Positions 48,409 to 58,487 are shown, counted from the stretch's first letter. The stretch: 64,000 nucleotides of DNA from Babylonia areolata (GCF_041734735.1 NC_134883.1:26043118-26107117); one strand, 5' to 3'. Translations and numbers: made by a program. The notes: generated by a model not told the origin, from the letters alone.

Positions 48409-51383
48409 GTGCAATGCGGTTTGGCTGACTGAAATGGATAGGCACGTAAATTTCAGTAATCTGTATATTTGTATATAGCTATTTCCATTTGGTGCCATTT
48501 AATTTATCCATTCATTTTATTTGTTTGTTATTTTCTTCTTATGTTGGGCATGTGCTGCTGCCAAAAAGAAAATCTCTGTACCAAAGTATAGACAATAAAG
48601 TTTGTGTATTGTGTATTGTGTGTACCTATCAGAAAGGATTTCTTCAACATAATTTTGCCAGAGGATAACGCTTATGTTGACATAGGTTCTTCAGTGCGCC
48701 AAGTGCATGCTGCACATGGAACCTTGGTTAAGCAACTCACACGTATGACTAAACGCTCAGTCAAACTTGAGAGAACGGGTGAGCAACACCAGGATTCAAA
48801 CCCTGACCCTCATGGACACTGTATCCTACCTTTTCCAAAAAGTCCTGGATGCGTTGCTGTTTGTTGTCGGTCCCCGTCTCCAGCTTGTGGCGGTCGATGG
48901 CTGCCAGCAGCTGTGTTTCCTGGTCAAGGAGCATGCAGAGGGCCGCTTTCCTCTCTGCGCCAGTCAGTGTTGAGTTGATGCGCTCCAGCTCTTCCACACG
49001 CCACTCTGTGAGAGACAGACAGATGTGTAATATGGGTCAGCAACGACAGCTTCCACAGCACTTGACTGCAATTTTATGCACAAACATTAGTGCACATGTG
49101 CAAGCACACATGCCTACTCACTCACTCACTCACTCATACACACACACACACACACACTCACACACACAAACACACACACAAGTATACACACATAAACATG
49201 TGTGCAGACATACTCACACACAAACACACATGGCACATACACCCATAAATTCACATACAGATATCACTAGGAAACACAAAAACACACATGCACTTTTTCT
49301 CTTTCTTCTTGAGAAGTCATTTTCCATGTTGGTGGTATGTTAGCACATCTGGGTACATCACAGTGACTGTGGTCTTTTACGTCATCAAGTTCATTAAAAA
49401 AAAAAGAAAAAGAAAAAAAAGAAGAAAAAAAAGTAGGCTTTATAGAAATACAGAAGATTCTATCTCACATGGAGACTCTCCAAGCATCAGCTGAACACCC
49501 CCAATAAAATACGCTGAACCATCAATCATTGAGCTAATGATCATTCCCACTCACTTTCAAGGGCAGAGTACAGCAAGTCGAAATCTTCTTTGGTCTTGGG
49601 CTGCATCCTTCTCTCAAACTCTCGCTTTATCCTCTCCTCTTTCTCTTTCTGTTTGCGGATCTCTTCCTGCCGCTCAAACTCCATCCGTTTCCTCTTGTCG
49701 TCTTTCAGTTTGTCCACATAGCGCTTGGCCAGCCAACGCCTGTAGTACTTTTGGATCAGGACAACCTGAAGAAAGTGATACAAAGTTTAAAAGTAATGAC
49801 CACCTCACCTCCAAGACAATGAATACTGCCATGCAAAAAGTGATGTAAACGACAGACAGGTGTAATAATATCTATGAGCACAATATTACTTAAAATGTGT
49901 CTCATCAGTGTGTACCCCTTCAAATGAGACAACGCCCTTTCTTGAATCAAACATTGTTACCATTATCTTTATCGTACTTGAGTATAAAGAAGCAAACTAA
50001 AACACAAACTAAAAGATCAACATTTGTTCCTTCTGCAGGGATGTGACTAAGCATGCTCCCTTTTCCTAACCAAACTTGATGAGTATCAACACATGGTCTT
50101 GTTTTCACTCACTAAGCTCAGTGCACCAGCACTGCTCCAGCATTAAAACTCGTCTCATTAAAACGGTTGTCAATATCTTATATAATCATGTGTAATTCAC
50201 AGTTTCAGTTTCAGTTTCAGTAGCTCAAGGAGGCGTCACTGCATTCGAACAAATCCATATACGCTACACCACATCTGCCAAGCAGATGCCTGACCAGCAG
50301 AGTAACCCAACGCACTTAGTCAGGCCTTGAGAAAAAACAACAACAACAACAACAAAAAAACCCAATGATGACAACAATTTTATTCTTTTCTTGGTTTAAA
50401 CATTTCTAATATCAAGAAACAAGGCGAAATACAGCTTTCAATTAAGAAAACTTGAGCAACAATAAGCCTGAGCTTATACCGTGCTTGTTCATGTGTAACA
50501 AGCAATATACAAACGCAATGGCGAAACTACACACATAATAATTCACAGAGAACGGCAACTATAGCATGTATATTTCTAGTGTGTCCACATGTAATTTGGA
50601 GGAAAAACAGTATACTTTCTGTGTTTTTCCACATGAATATGGTATGGAAGCCTATCGAGGCTGTAAACACCCCAATGTTGAATGGTTAAAAACAGCTTAC
50701 AATCCAGTTTCCAGTGAAATAATCCCCCCTAGGATTGGAAAAAAAACCCCTGGAAAACATTCCAGTCATTACAGTGTTTATAACATGCAGGACTTGTGTC
50801 AATAAAACTGGCAAACAAATGGGACAGAATGGATGTATCCATGTTAGACACACAATCTGACCTTATGCAGAATCATGTTGAGGTGATCATCTGCCATCGT
50901 GTATTTTCCTGGCGTCATCAGCTTGTCCTCCACATTGGATACGTACACGCCAATACCTGCATGGATGATTTCAGTTTCAGTTTCTCAAGGAGGCGTCACT
51001 GCATTCAGACAAATCTATATACCTGACCAACAGAATAACCCAACACGCTTAGTCAGGCCTTGAGTGAATGTCTGTATATTTATGTAGTTACCAAAGTGGA
51101 TTCTTTCTATCGAATTTTGCCAGGGGACAACACTCTCTTTGTTCTCTCTTGGTTCTTTTTCAGTGTGCCAAGTGCAAGCTTTACACTGGACCTTGGTTTC
51201 TCATCTCGTCCAAATGACTAGATGGTCCATTTGATTTTCCAGTCAAACTGAGGAGAAAGGGGGAGAGCGGGATTAGAACCTACACCCTCATGGACTTTCT
51301 GTATTGGCAGCTGAGCGCCTTGACCATTCTACAACTTCCTCCTACATGATTAAAAGCAAGCAACGCATTCAGGTACAAATCTT

Positions 51384-51467
<84 letters not shown>

Positions 51468-51518
51468 CCTATATCTCTCTCTCTCCCACACACATACACA
51501 CACACCCCACTCTATGCC

Positions 51519-51571
<53 letters not shown>

Positions 51572-54500
51572 CACACACAAATGCACATTTTCTCTTACAA
51601 ATTCCCAGATCACATTCTCACTAGAAACAGATGCCTCAAGGACAACATATTTTACACCAGAGAAAAATTGAAAATTGATTTAAAACAGAAAAGAAAAAAA
51701 CCTCACAAACCAGCAACTCACAACTCATGCACTGTCTGTCACTAGCAATGAAACAGCCAAAAGCCAGCAAAACATTCCACACTAAAACAAAGCCAAATAC
51801 AGCAAAAGAGACATTCCTTCTAACCCTTCCTCCTCCCCCCCTCCACCCCAGTACTTGATGACATGATAAAAACAACAACAACAACAACAACAAAACAGCA
51901 GACATCTGATGACAAGATAAAAAAACAAACAAAAAACCAGCAGACATTTGATGACAAGATAAAAAACAACAACAAAACAGCAGACATTTGATGAGAAGAT
52001 AAAAAACAACAACAAAACAGCAGACATTTGATGAGAAGATAAAAAACAACAACAAAACAGCAGACATTTGATGACAAGATAAAAAACAACAACAAAACAG
52101 CAGACATTTGATGACAAGATAAAAAACAACAACAAAACAGCAGACATTTGATGACAAGATAAAAAACAACAACAAAACAGCAGACATTTGATGACAAGAT
52201 AAAAAACAACAAAACAGCAGACATCTACGTAACATAATAAAAGAATAGAATAACAGTAGACATTGTCACACATCATTTGGGTGGAGGTACCATAAAATTC
52301 AATGTACCACAAATTTAATACCTGACAACAGATACTGTACAACAAAACACAACACAAACATAAAAACACATAAGACTACATTTTACCCATCCATCTGAGT
52401 GGAGATCTCACTGAACACACAGAAATCAGCAAAAATTCACCTCACCTGTCATCTGAGTGGAAGTATCGTTGAAGGTCTGCTGGATGCGATGATGTTGCTG
52501 CACGGTCTGCGTGTCCCGACAGAAGCGCTCAATGCCAGACGGCGGTTTCGGCTTCTGCATGGTCTGGGCAGCAGCATTGTGGAACTCCGCTCCATTGACT
52601 TTATGACGGAAGCCACCCAAAAAGGGCTTCTTCGAGGTAGCACGTTCAATCTCCACCACCACATCTTTTGCTTCACCATCCTCTGTGAAGAGCAAAATGG
52701 ACAAACAAAAAGATACATATAGATGCTCAATGTGAGATGTTATTTCAATAGGTGAAAATCATATATACTGTGATTCTATTTTCAGTGGGTGTATTCATCA
52801 AGGCTAGGATATATGTTCTCTCTCTCGCTCTCTCTCTCTCTCCATTTCTTTACTCTCAATTACTGTAGGCAGAAACAAAGAGGTCAGTTATGTCTCATTT
52901 ATTGTGTCAATTATTGTTGCTGTTGTTGTTGTTGCTCTTTTTCTTGCTTTCTCATTTTATCTTGTTTTGCTTTGCTTCTTTTGTCCTTTTCATTTTCTTC
53001 TTTTCTTTCTTTCTTTTCTTTTTTTCGTTCTATTTTTTATGCATGCATAAATTTATTCATTTCGTTCTATCATAATCGTGACAAATGTCCATGTAATACT
53101 GGTGATGGTGGTAGTCACTGTAGTATGTTGCACTTGCCATACGTAGATTTCTGAACACCCGGATATTTCTGGAACTTGTATACTGATGGCATCTCTCTCT
53201 CTCTGTGACTCACTTTCCTATCCATCTGTCAATCTTAGTGTGTGTGTGTGTGTGGGAGGGGGGGTGTAGTGGGGAGCTTGGGGGGTGTCAGCGTGTGTGC
53301 GCCTGTATGTACATTAACAAGGGCAGATTGGAAGAACTGGCTATGCCTAAAATCTTAATCCTTGAATAAAAACGTTTTGTTCTGAGTTCTGAGTTCTTTT
53401 CTCATAATAATTATTGTAGTCAGTCTTAAGCTTCAACATTGAAAATATTTCTTCTCTGTCCCAGCATTATTCGTTATAATATAATGGCTGTACTCTCAAT
53501 GTGTCCATGTTTTATGAGATCACATGAAACTTGTAAACAGTGTAACAGTAAAACATTTTGTTTATTTCATGCACACACTTTTTACATCAGCATTACTGCA
53601 AGAGGGACAACTAATGCAACACTCAGATTCCTAAGAATAGTGAGCCTTTTCTCAGTTGCTCCCCTTGTTTCACTTTCCCTTCATGTGAAACGATCCCCAA
53701 CTGTCCTTAAACTGGCTTCAATATTTGTCTCCACCTTTCTCATTATGCATATGACCGATACTGAATGCTTGATCTTAAATTAAACAGTGTTTAAATTCAT
53801 TTCTTGTCATTGCTCTGCTTTTGTTAAAAAAAAAAAAATTGGCGTTTGTATGTTTACTTTTTCACTTGATTACTTTTTCGTTGCTGATTTATTTATTCAT
53901 TATTTACTTATGTGTGTTAATTTAGGCACTTATTGACTGTCTGACCAGTGTGACTAGACTGACCTGCTTTTCCTAAAAAATGTTAAATGTGCAATAACAA
54001 CAAAAACTGTTGGTCTTTTTTAGCACACTTATGAGAGAAATTTAACAAAAGGTGCACACACGCACACACACGCACACACACACACACACACACAACCACA
54101 CACAAACCACACATACAACCACACACAACCGTGCAAAATAAACATCCACACACACACACACACACACATACAAACGCCCACACACACACAACACACCATA
54201 AACACAACCCCTTCCCAACTCCTACAAACATACACATGAACCACAATTATAAAAAAAACAACAACAAAAAACAACAAACAAACAAAGAACAAGAACTCTC
54301 CCACACAGTCCCACCCCCGTACAGACAAGGACAGACAACTGAGGTCACTGACCTGTCTGCACCCTCACAGTGATAACATCTGGCATCTGGTACTCCTGAC
54401 GGGGCCGGTACGACCGGATGGGATTGTTGACCGGGTCTGCAGACTGCATCTCCAGCTGTACTGTTCCGTTTGGACCCACACCCAGGTCTGCCAAGGTCGT

Positions 54501-57500
54501 GGCGTCGGACATCGATTTCCCTGAGGCAGAAACATCCAGCGTTTCCAGGTCTCATCAGGGTCAGTGGACCATGAGTTGAGAAAGTACAGTTTCAGGTTAT
54601 TGTGGTTTTTTGTTTGCTTTTATATATATATATATATATATATATTATTATTATTATTTATTTATTTTATTTTATTTATTTATTTATTTTTTAAATTTTG
54701 TATGCTTATAGTTGACTTCATCAAATTTTTGCGCCTTATACATATTATTATTATTAGTTGTTGGTTTTTTCTCAAGGCCTGACTAAGCGCGTTGGGTTAT
54801 GCTGCTGGTCAGGCATCTGCTTGGCAGATGTGGTGTAGCATGTATGGATTTGTCCGAACGCAGTGACGCCTCCTTGAGCTACTGAAACTGAAACTGAAAT
54901 GGTAACTGGAGTAAAGGCAGCTGTTTAATGACTACTGTTTTAACACTGATAATCTTTTAAAACTGTCATCTCAAGGTCTGATTGGCATGCTGGGTTTATG
55001 TAAAGATCAAGCATCTACCTTTAAATTTTTTTTTATTATTATCATTACATTACTGTTATTATTATCATTATTGCTATTATTAGATGTGGTGTAGCATATA
55101 TGGATTGGTCCGCATGTTTTGTCACCTCCTTGAAACTGAAACTGAACTTTTAAAACTGAATAACTGATGGGCATGAGACAGGAAGTGATGATATATGTGT
55201 GTGTTTCTGTGAGCAGGTGTGCCTCTATATTCTGTGTTTATGTGTATATGTATTTGAGCACGTGCATGCTTACATACATTTGTGCATATATACATGCGTG
55301 CATGTAAGTGTGTGTGCATACATGCATGCGAAAGTGTGCATGTGCATGTGCGTGAGGAAATGTGTCTGTGTTTGTTTGAATACATGTATGCATGCATATG
55401 TACAAGCATCCATACATGCCTGCTTGTTTCATAGCATGCACATACCATAAAAACTCAAACTTGCCAACTACCACCAATACACACACACATCAAACAAAAT
55501 AACAATAATGATGGACGTTTATATAGCATGTTTCTCCAGAAATACTGCTCAAAGAAAAAAAATGTGCACAATAGTATATTGCATGCTTGTCACCCCCAAC
55601 CCCAACCCCCACCCCGCAACCACACACACGCCGTCACTCACCATCGAACATGAGGATGATGAGGCTGACGGGCATCTTGAGCTCACTGGCAAACTGCAGC
55701 TTGAGCTCCTGCAGAGTTTGACCCAGCATGCAGGCCATGGTGACCACCTGACCACTGGGCATCAGCACAAACTTCACTGCAACACACAGCGGGTGAGCAA
55801 TACAGAGAGCAGGATTCGTTATCACACGAATCAATCATCATCAGGAGAAGAACTTATTTGAAAGGTTTATATCATCCTCCAACTTTATCCCTCCCTCCGT
55901 ACCGGTTATTCATTTTGTTTATTTTCATCTAATATGTTCATCTTTATACGTCTTTGCAGAGTTGTATCACGCTGTACAACTATATACTTATATCTATAGA
56001 CAGCCGAGTCTAAAAAGAGACATGTTTTTCTTCTTCTTTTTTGTTGTTGCAAAAGCAAAATCTTTAACTGTACAACAGGATTACAACAAAAACAAACAAA
56101 CAGAAAAGTGGCCAATGTTACACAGTCCATTACAATAGCCCTTCTCATGGACAAAATCACTGTGATCTATTCATAATGTAAATCTAATTCCACACAAACA
56201 CACATACACACAAAAGTGCACACACACACACACACACACACGCACACATGGAAAGCATTGATTTACATTGAAAGAAAAATCAATTAGCATATTGCTGGAT
56301 TTTCGCTTTTTCATCATCCCATGCCCACACATCATATGCCCCCACACACGGAATATGTATAGAGGTACACTAATGTACAGAAATACACTCATGCACATGC
56401 ACACAGACAGACACAGCACAAACTCTCATTGAGATGCATTTTCAACAAATTAATTAAAAAAAACAAAACAACCCCCCCCCCCAAAAAAAAAAAAAAACAA
56501 CAACAGAAAAAAAAACAACCAAAAAAAACCCAAACAACATACACAATACACAAACAAAACATGAGTCTTTAAACACAGTCTTAACATGTGTTCTCATTTT
56601 GTAAAGTTTTTCAAGATGTGTTCTGACAAATCCAAAGATGTTCAAGTACAGAACAAAACATTTGTAGTAATGTAGCTTCTTCAGTCTTTAAATACTGAGT
56701 GACAACAAATTTATCAATTATGATAACAAAAAAAAAAATCTTAAGCTAAAAAACGACAAGGAAACACAGGGAAGAAAGAAAGAAACAGAGAAAGAAAGAA
56801 GAAAGAAAGAAAGAAAGAAATTATACATATTTTTACCTGTGGCAGTGGCCTCCAGATTGATAGCATGAGCAGTCTGTTGTGCTTTTGGTGCCTCCTCCAC
56901 TTTTGGAGATGGTGGCTTCGGTGACTCTGCCTTTGGCTGCTCAGTGGCAGTGGCTGCTGGGTCCTCTGTAGCAGCCTGAACTGGTGGTTCTTCTGTAGCG
57001 GCCTGAGCTGGTGGTTCTGCTGGCGGTTCAGCTGCTGGTTCAGCAGGTGGTTCGCTAGCTGGTTCAGCAGGCTTTTCAGCATCAGGCAGCAGCAGGCACA
57101 GCTTCCGGCTTTGGATCATTACTACTGCCTTCATCTGGCTTGCTCTGTTCTGCAGCTGGTTCATCAGCCTTTGGAGATTCTTCTTGCTTGGGGGTTTCTT
57201 CTGCTTGGGGAGCAGCATCCTCTTTTTCTTCTGAATTGGGAGGCTCTTCCGCTTTGGGGGCCTCTTCAGCTGGCTTCTCCGCATTAGCGTCAGCATCAGG
57301 CTTCACCTCCTCGCCTGACTTTTCCTGTGCCTCTCCCTGCTCATCTTTGGGTGCCTCCTCTGCAGATGTTTCCGCAGGTTTGGCATCCTCTGCAGCTGGG
57401 GGTTCAGTGGCAGGGGCCTCTCCTGCAGCCGTGCCTTCCTCTGCAGGGGGCTGGGCTGGGGTTTCCTCAGCAGCTGTTGGTGCTGCTTCGGCAGCCGGCT

Positions 57501-57711
57501 GCTGTTCTGGCTCCTGCGTTGAGGGCGGTTCTGTGGGTGCTTGCTGCTCAGCAGGCGCCTCTGCAGGTGCTTCGGCGGGAGCTTCAGTAGGTGCTTCGGC
57601 AGGCGCTTCTACAGGTGCCGCCTCTGCAGGTACCTCTGCAGGTGCTTCTGTGGGTGCCTCTGCAGGTGCTGCTTGCTCAGCAGCAGCTTGAGTGGTCTCC
57701 TCATCAGCCAT
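39951..57711 (-). CDS. IQUB: IQUB: IQ motif and ubiquitin-like domain-containing protein, 12 coding exons
   Basis: Twelve minus-strand exons join with matching phases to about 954 residues, from ATG at 57711-57709 to TGA at 39953-39951. Order: E/P/A-rich N-terminus (exon 1), ubiquitin-like fold (exons 2-3), linker (exons 4-5), IQ calmodulin-binding motif [12 protein letters not shown] plus charged helix (exon 6), helical IQUB-specific region (exons 7-9), a CxxC..CxxC segment (exon 10), conserved tail (exons 11-12). Stretches such as [25 protein letters not shown] and RDIYNSI closely match vertebrate IQUB as I remember it. In vertebrates IQUB is a radial-spoke-associated protein of motile cilia and sperm flagella that binds calmodulin. 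The N-terminus is longer than in the roughly 790-residue human protein. All introns are GT-AG. One apparent frame slip lies in exon 1. No clear poly(A) signal was found below the stop. Confidence 0.93.
40141..40465 (+). repeat. Homopolymer and microsatellite block before IQUB exon 12
   Basis: A run 40172-40203, TA/GT run near 40283-40337, CA run near 40423-40464. A segment TTTGACAGTGTACATG..GACAGGTGGGAGAGT occurs twice (40206-40255 and 40336-40370). Confidence 0.9.
43345..43445 (-). mobile_element. Type-1 SINE core fragment
   Basis: GACCGTTTTCATCCCCCGCC and CAGTCATACTCCG are the reverse complement of the type-1 core. Short remnant in an IQUB intron. Confidence 0.6.
44038..44223 (-). CDS. IQUB: IQUB exon 11
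   Basis: 186 bp, phase 0 at both ends. Acceptor TTGACAG|GAGAGC, donor GATGAG|GTGAGA. Encodes [37 protein letters not shown] and [15 protein letters not shown], nearly collinear with vertebrate IQUB. Confidence 0.94.
44303..44698 (-). mobile_element. Type-2 SINE in IQUB intron 10
   Basis: Full-length copy, same orientation as IQUB: head complement CATTCCTCCACCTTCCTCC at right, tail TTTCTCAAGGAGG at left. Diverged. Confidence 0.85.
45046..45212 (+). repeat. 54-bp tandem array, three units
   Basis: AACTTTTCCCCATTACTCTT..TTTCATATGTTTGCTGTTT repeated three times without change, so recent. In IQUB intron 10. Both strands stay open because 54 is a multiple of three. Confidence 0.88.
45572..45820 (-). 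CDS. IQUB: IQUB exon 10: tetracysteine segment
   Basis: 249 bp, phase 0 at both ends. Acceptor CTTCCAG|GTACC, donor CAG|GTGACT. Encodes [18 protein letters not shown] and, further on, CRGC: two CxxC pairs about 25 residues apart, as expected for a small zinc-binding unit. The same four cysteines are in vertebrate IQUB as I recall it. The exon ends [15 protein letters not shown]. Confidence 0.93.
45855..46045 (+). mobile_element. Type-1 SINE 3' fragment with GAA tail
   Basis: AATGGAGTATGGCTGCCTAC..AAAAGCCCACTTG followed by a long GAA/AAG-rich tail. The 5' half is absent. Confidence 0.65.
46150..46390 (+). repeat. Unclassified repeat related to 50560-50700
   Basis: AACTCATTAAACCCTGCACC..TTTGAAGGAAAAATAAG..GAAGCCTGCTGAGGCTATG. 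The opening resembles TTAA-flanked MITE ends, but no partner end is secure. Confidence 0.45.
46370..47037 (+). repeat. 69-bp tandem array beside IQUB exon 9
   Basis: About ten units of TTGAATGGGTTAATAATTAT..CTCTTTGGCTTATTCTGATT, ending about 40 bp from the donor of exon 9. The unit seems to have grown out of an interspersed repeat whose unexpanded relatives are at 46150-46390 and 50560-50700. Confidence 0.87.
47076..47252 (-). CDS. IQUB: IQUB exon 9
   Basis: 177 bp, phase 0 at both ends. Acceptor GTTCAG|GAACAT. Encodes [40 protein letters not shown] and [10 protein letters not shown]. The donor AAG|GTCCTT is weak beyond GT, and a 69-bp tandem array begins about 40 bp further into the intron. 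Confidence 0.92.
47858..48028 (-). CDS. IQUB: IQUB exon 8
   Basis: 171 bp, phase 0 at both ends. Acceptor GTGCAG|GCTGCAG; a second AG six bases in could give a form two codons shorter. Encodes [40 protein letters not shown] and [17 protein letters not shown], among the best-conserved parts of IQUB. Donor AAG|GTGTGT. Confidence 0.93.
48044..48828 (-). mobile_element. Type-2 SINE, head-truncated, split by LINE tail and microsatellites
   Basis: The tail lies at 48044-48170, core and partial head at 48620-48828. TA, GT and GA microsatellites plus a LINE-like 3' end sit between. The truncated head (ATACAGTGTCCATGAGGG on the gene strand) begins about 5 bp after the IQUB exon 7 splice junction. Confidence 0.75.
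48405..48615 (+). mobile_element. LINE-like 3' end with (GTGTATT)n tail inside a SINE
   Basis: AT-rich sequence, then GCTGCTGCCAAAAAGAAAAT..GACAATAAAGTTTGTG and a GTGTATT repeat, a usual non-LTR 3' end. It splits a minus-oriented SINE (48044-48170 and 48620-48828). No coding part retained. Confidence 0.5.
48830..49005 (-). CDS. IQUB: IQUB exon 7: helical region
   Basis: 176 bp, phase 1 to phase 0. Acceptor CTCACAG|AGTGG, donor GAAAAG|GTAGGA. Encodes [36 protein letters not shown] and QDFLEK. A 5'-truncated SINE begins within a few bases of the donor. Confidence 0.92.
49555..49765 (-). CDS. IQUB: IQUB exon 6: IQ motif and charged helix
   Basis: 211 bp, entered in phase 0 and left in phase 1. 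Acceptor CTTCAG|GTTGTC, donor GAAA|GTGAGT. Begins [20 protein letters not shown], an IQxxxRxxxxK calmodulin-binding motif. A long Lys/Glu/Arg-rich helix follows ([20 protein letters not shown]), then [14 protein letters not shown]. Confidence 0.93.
50205..50334 (-). mobile_element. Type-2 SINE tail module
   Basis: TTTCAGTTTCAGTAGCTCAA..AGTCAGGCCTTGAG followed by an A/AAC-rich run. The head and core are missing. Confidence 0.8.
50560..50705 (+). repeat. Unclassified repeat related to 46150-46390
   Basis: AATTTGGAGGAAAAACAGTA..GAAGCCTATCGAGGCTGTAA..CCAATGTTGAATGG parallels the left part of the region before the 69-bp array, in another IQUB intron. Confidence 0.5.
50862..50956 (-). CDS. IQUB: IQUB exon 5: short linker exon
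   Basis: 95 bp, entered in phase 1 and left in phase 0. Acceptor CCATGCAG|GTATT, donor CATAAG|GTCAGA. Encodes [20 protein letters not shown] followed by [12 protein letters not shown], matching the IQUB segment just before the IQ motif. The 3' tail of a SINE (50969-51345, same orientation as the gene) ends 13 bp before the acceptor. Confidence 0.9.
50969..51345 (-). mobile_element. Type-2 SINE next to IQUB exon 5 acceptor
   Basis: Same orientation as IQUB. Head complement at right (CATTCTACAACTTCCTCC), tail CTGAAACTGAAA ending 13 bp before the acceptor of exon 5. A short deletion lies inside the tail module. Confidence 0.85.
51388..51570 (+). repeat. (CA)n microsatellites in IQUB intron 4
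   Basis: CA runs at 51388-51466 and 51524-51570 with a short CT-rich bridge. Confidence 0.95.
51868..52222 (+). repeat. 40-bp tandem array
   Basis: About nine units of GATAAAAAACAACAACAAAA + CAGCAGACATTTGATGACAA, very uniform. In IQUB intron 4. Open frames across it come from the repeat. Confidence 0.88.
52446..52682 (-). CDS. IQUB: IQUB exon 4: linker region
   Basis: 237 bp, phase 1 at both ends. Acceptor CTTCACAG|AGGAT, donor CAG|GTGAG. Encodes [40 protein letters not shown] and [11 protein letters not shown], the segment between the ubiquitin-like domain and the IQ motif. Confidence 0.9.
53300..53402 (+). mobile_element. LINE-like 3' end with (TTCTGAG)n tail
   Basis: GGGCAGATTGGAAGAACTGG, then CTTGAATAAAAACGTTTTGT and a TTCTGAG repeat. 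The form suggests a non-LTR element 3' terminus in IQUB intron 3-4 sequence. No coding part. Confidence 0.4.
54353..54520 (-). CDS. IQUB: IQUB exon 3: second half of ubiquitin-like domain
   Basis: 168 bp, phase 1 at both ends. Acceptor GCCTCAG|GGAAA, donor CAG|GTCAGT. The joined codon gives [18 protein letters not shown], then [12 protein letters not shown], completing the ubiquitin-like fold. The exon continues into the conserved linker [10 protein letters not shown]. Confidence 0.92.
54772..54900 (+). mobile_element. Type-2 SINE tail module
   Basis: CTCAAGGCCTGACTAAGCGC..CTTGAGCTACTGAAACTGAA, close to the copies at 31890 and 50205. Confidence 0.8.
54970..55148 (+). mobile_element. Diverged type-2 SINE tail module with AT-rich insert
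   Basis: CTCAAGGTCTGATTGGCATG..AAGCATCTACC, an A/T-rich insert, then AGATGTGGTGTAGCATATAT..ACCTCCTTGAAACTGAAAC. Confidence 0.55.
55642..55776 (-). CDS. IQUB: IQUB exon 2: first half of ubiquitin-like domain
   Basis: 135 bp, phase 1 at both ends. Acceptor TTGCAG|TGAAG, donor GATG|GTGAGT. Encodes [27 protein letters not shown] and [12 protein letters not shown]: the beta1-beta2 hairpin, helix and beta3 of a ubiquitin-like fold. It aligns with the start of the ubiquitin-like domain of IQUB. Confidence 0.92.
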
Positions 57712-57714
57712 TCT
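56837..57714 (-). CDS. IQUB: IQUB exon 1: start codon and E/P/A-rich N-terminus
   Basis: ATG at 57711 opens [16 protein letters not shown]. It follows TTGCAG at 57720-57715, which may be a splice acceptor for a 5'UTR intron. About 290 residues are dominated by Ala, Pro, Glu and Thr in short imperfect repeats (APAEAPTE-like, EPPAEP-like), so the region is probably disordered. The first frame ends at TGA 57084-57082, while the next frame continues [17 protein letters not shown] to the donor CAG|GTAAAA (last exon base 56837) and joins exon 2 correctly. The exon is therefore one base too long (or two short), with the slip in or just upstream of a GCTGCTGCC run near 57085-57110. Assembly error, allelic change and true inactivation all remain possible; the intact downstream exons favour an error or a rare allele. 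Confidence 0.85.
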
Positions 57715-58424
57715 CTGCAAGTTTAGATACGCGCACTACTGTCTAATAAAGATCATAATTATTTACCATTTCATCTTCTTGTAAGAACAACAAAAACAAA
57801 CAAAAAACAAAAACAAAAAAACAAAAAAACAAACAAACAAACAACAAACAAAAAGAAAAAAAAAAGAAAAAAACAAACCAAATAAAAATCAAATTGACAT
57901 AGCTTTACTGGTTTGCAAAACATTTAGAAAACAGGTCATATAGGTGCGGTCTATTTGAGTCTCTATCTCTGTCAGTCTTTAACTTATCACCTATATTTAT
58001 TGTAGCTGGCATGTCGAAACAGATTTTAAAAGGAATCTCTTAAAACGACTTATTGAACACAAGAATCCTTGGCATGCTGTTGCTCCATATTTCTTGCTTT
58101 TCTGCATACTATCACAGAATCTATAGAGTTTAAACAAAATGTACTTGGAAATAGCAACACTGTCACCTCCATTCTCCTGTTTCCCAGTATCATTCCTGAG
58201 TGAATGTAACAATGAATGGATATTTGTTGATGGCAGTAAAATTGTGTGTTCATGTGTAAGTAATTTTTGTTGCTTTCACTGGTAGTCTTTTTTGTGCGTT
58301 GTTGAAATGTGTGTATTTAAAAAAACAAATGATGTTCATGAATGAATGTGTGCAACCTGCATATGAATGTATACGTAAGTGTGCCCATGTCTAACAGGTC
58401 AAACTGAATGTTAATGAATGGCCA

Positions 58425-58426
<2 letters not shown>

Positions 58427-58486
<60 letters not shown>
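58427..58486 (+). repeat. (GT)n microsatellite in the putative IQUB 5' intron
   Basis: About 30 GT units. CA/CG-rich repeats follow at 58600-58700. No other feature between 57720 and 59110. Confidence 0.95.

Positions 58487-58487
<1 letters not shown>

Noticed and set aside
51636-52369. Two overlapping minus-strand frames of about 195 residues rich in Cys and Phe
   Set aside because: They translate the 40-bp array in different frames; it is intronic.
57140-57691. 183-residue + strand frame (Ala/Ser/Gly-rich)
   Set aside because: Antisense of the GC-rich IQUB exon 1; no supporting context.
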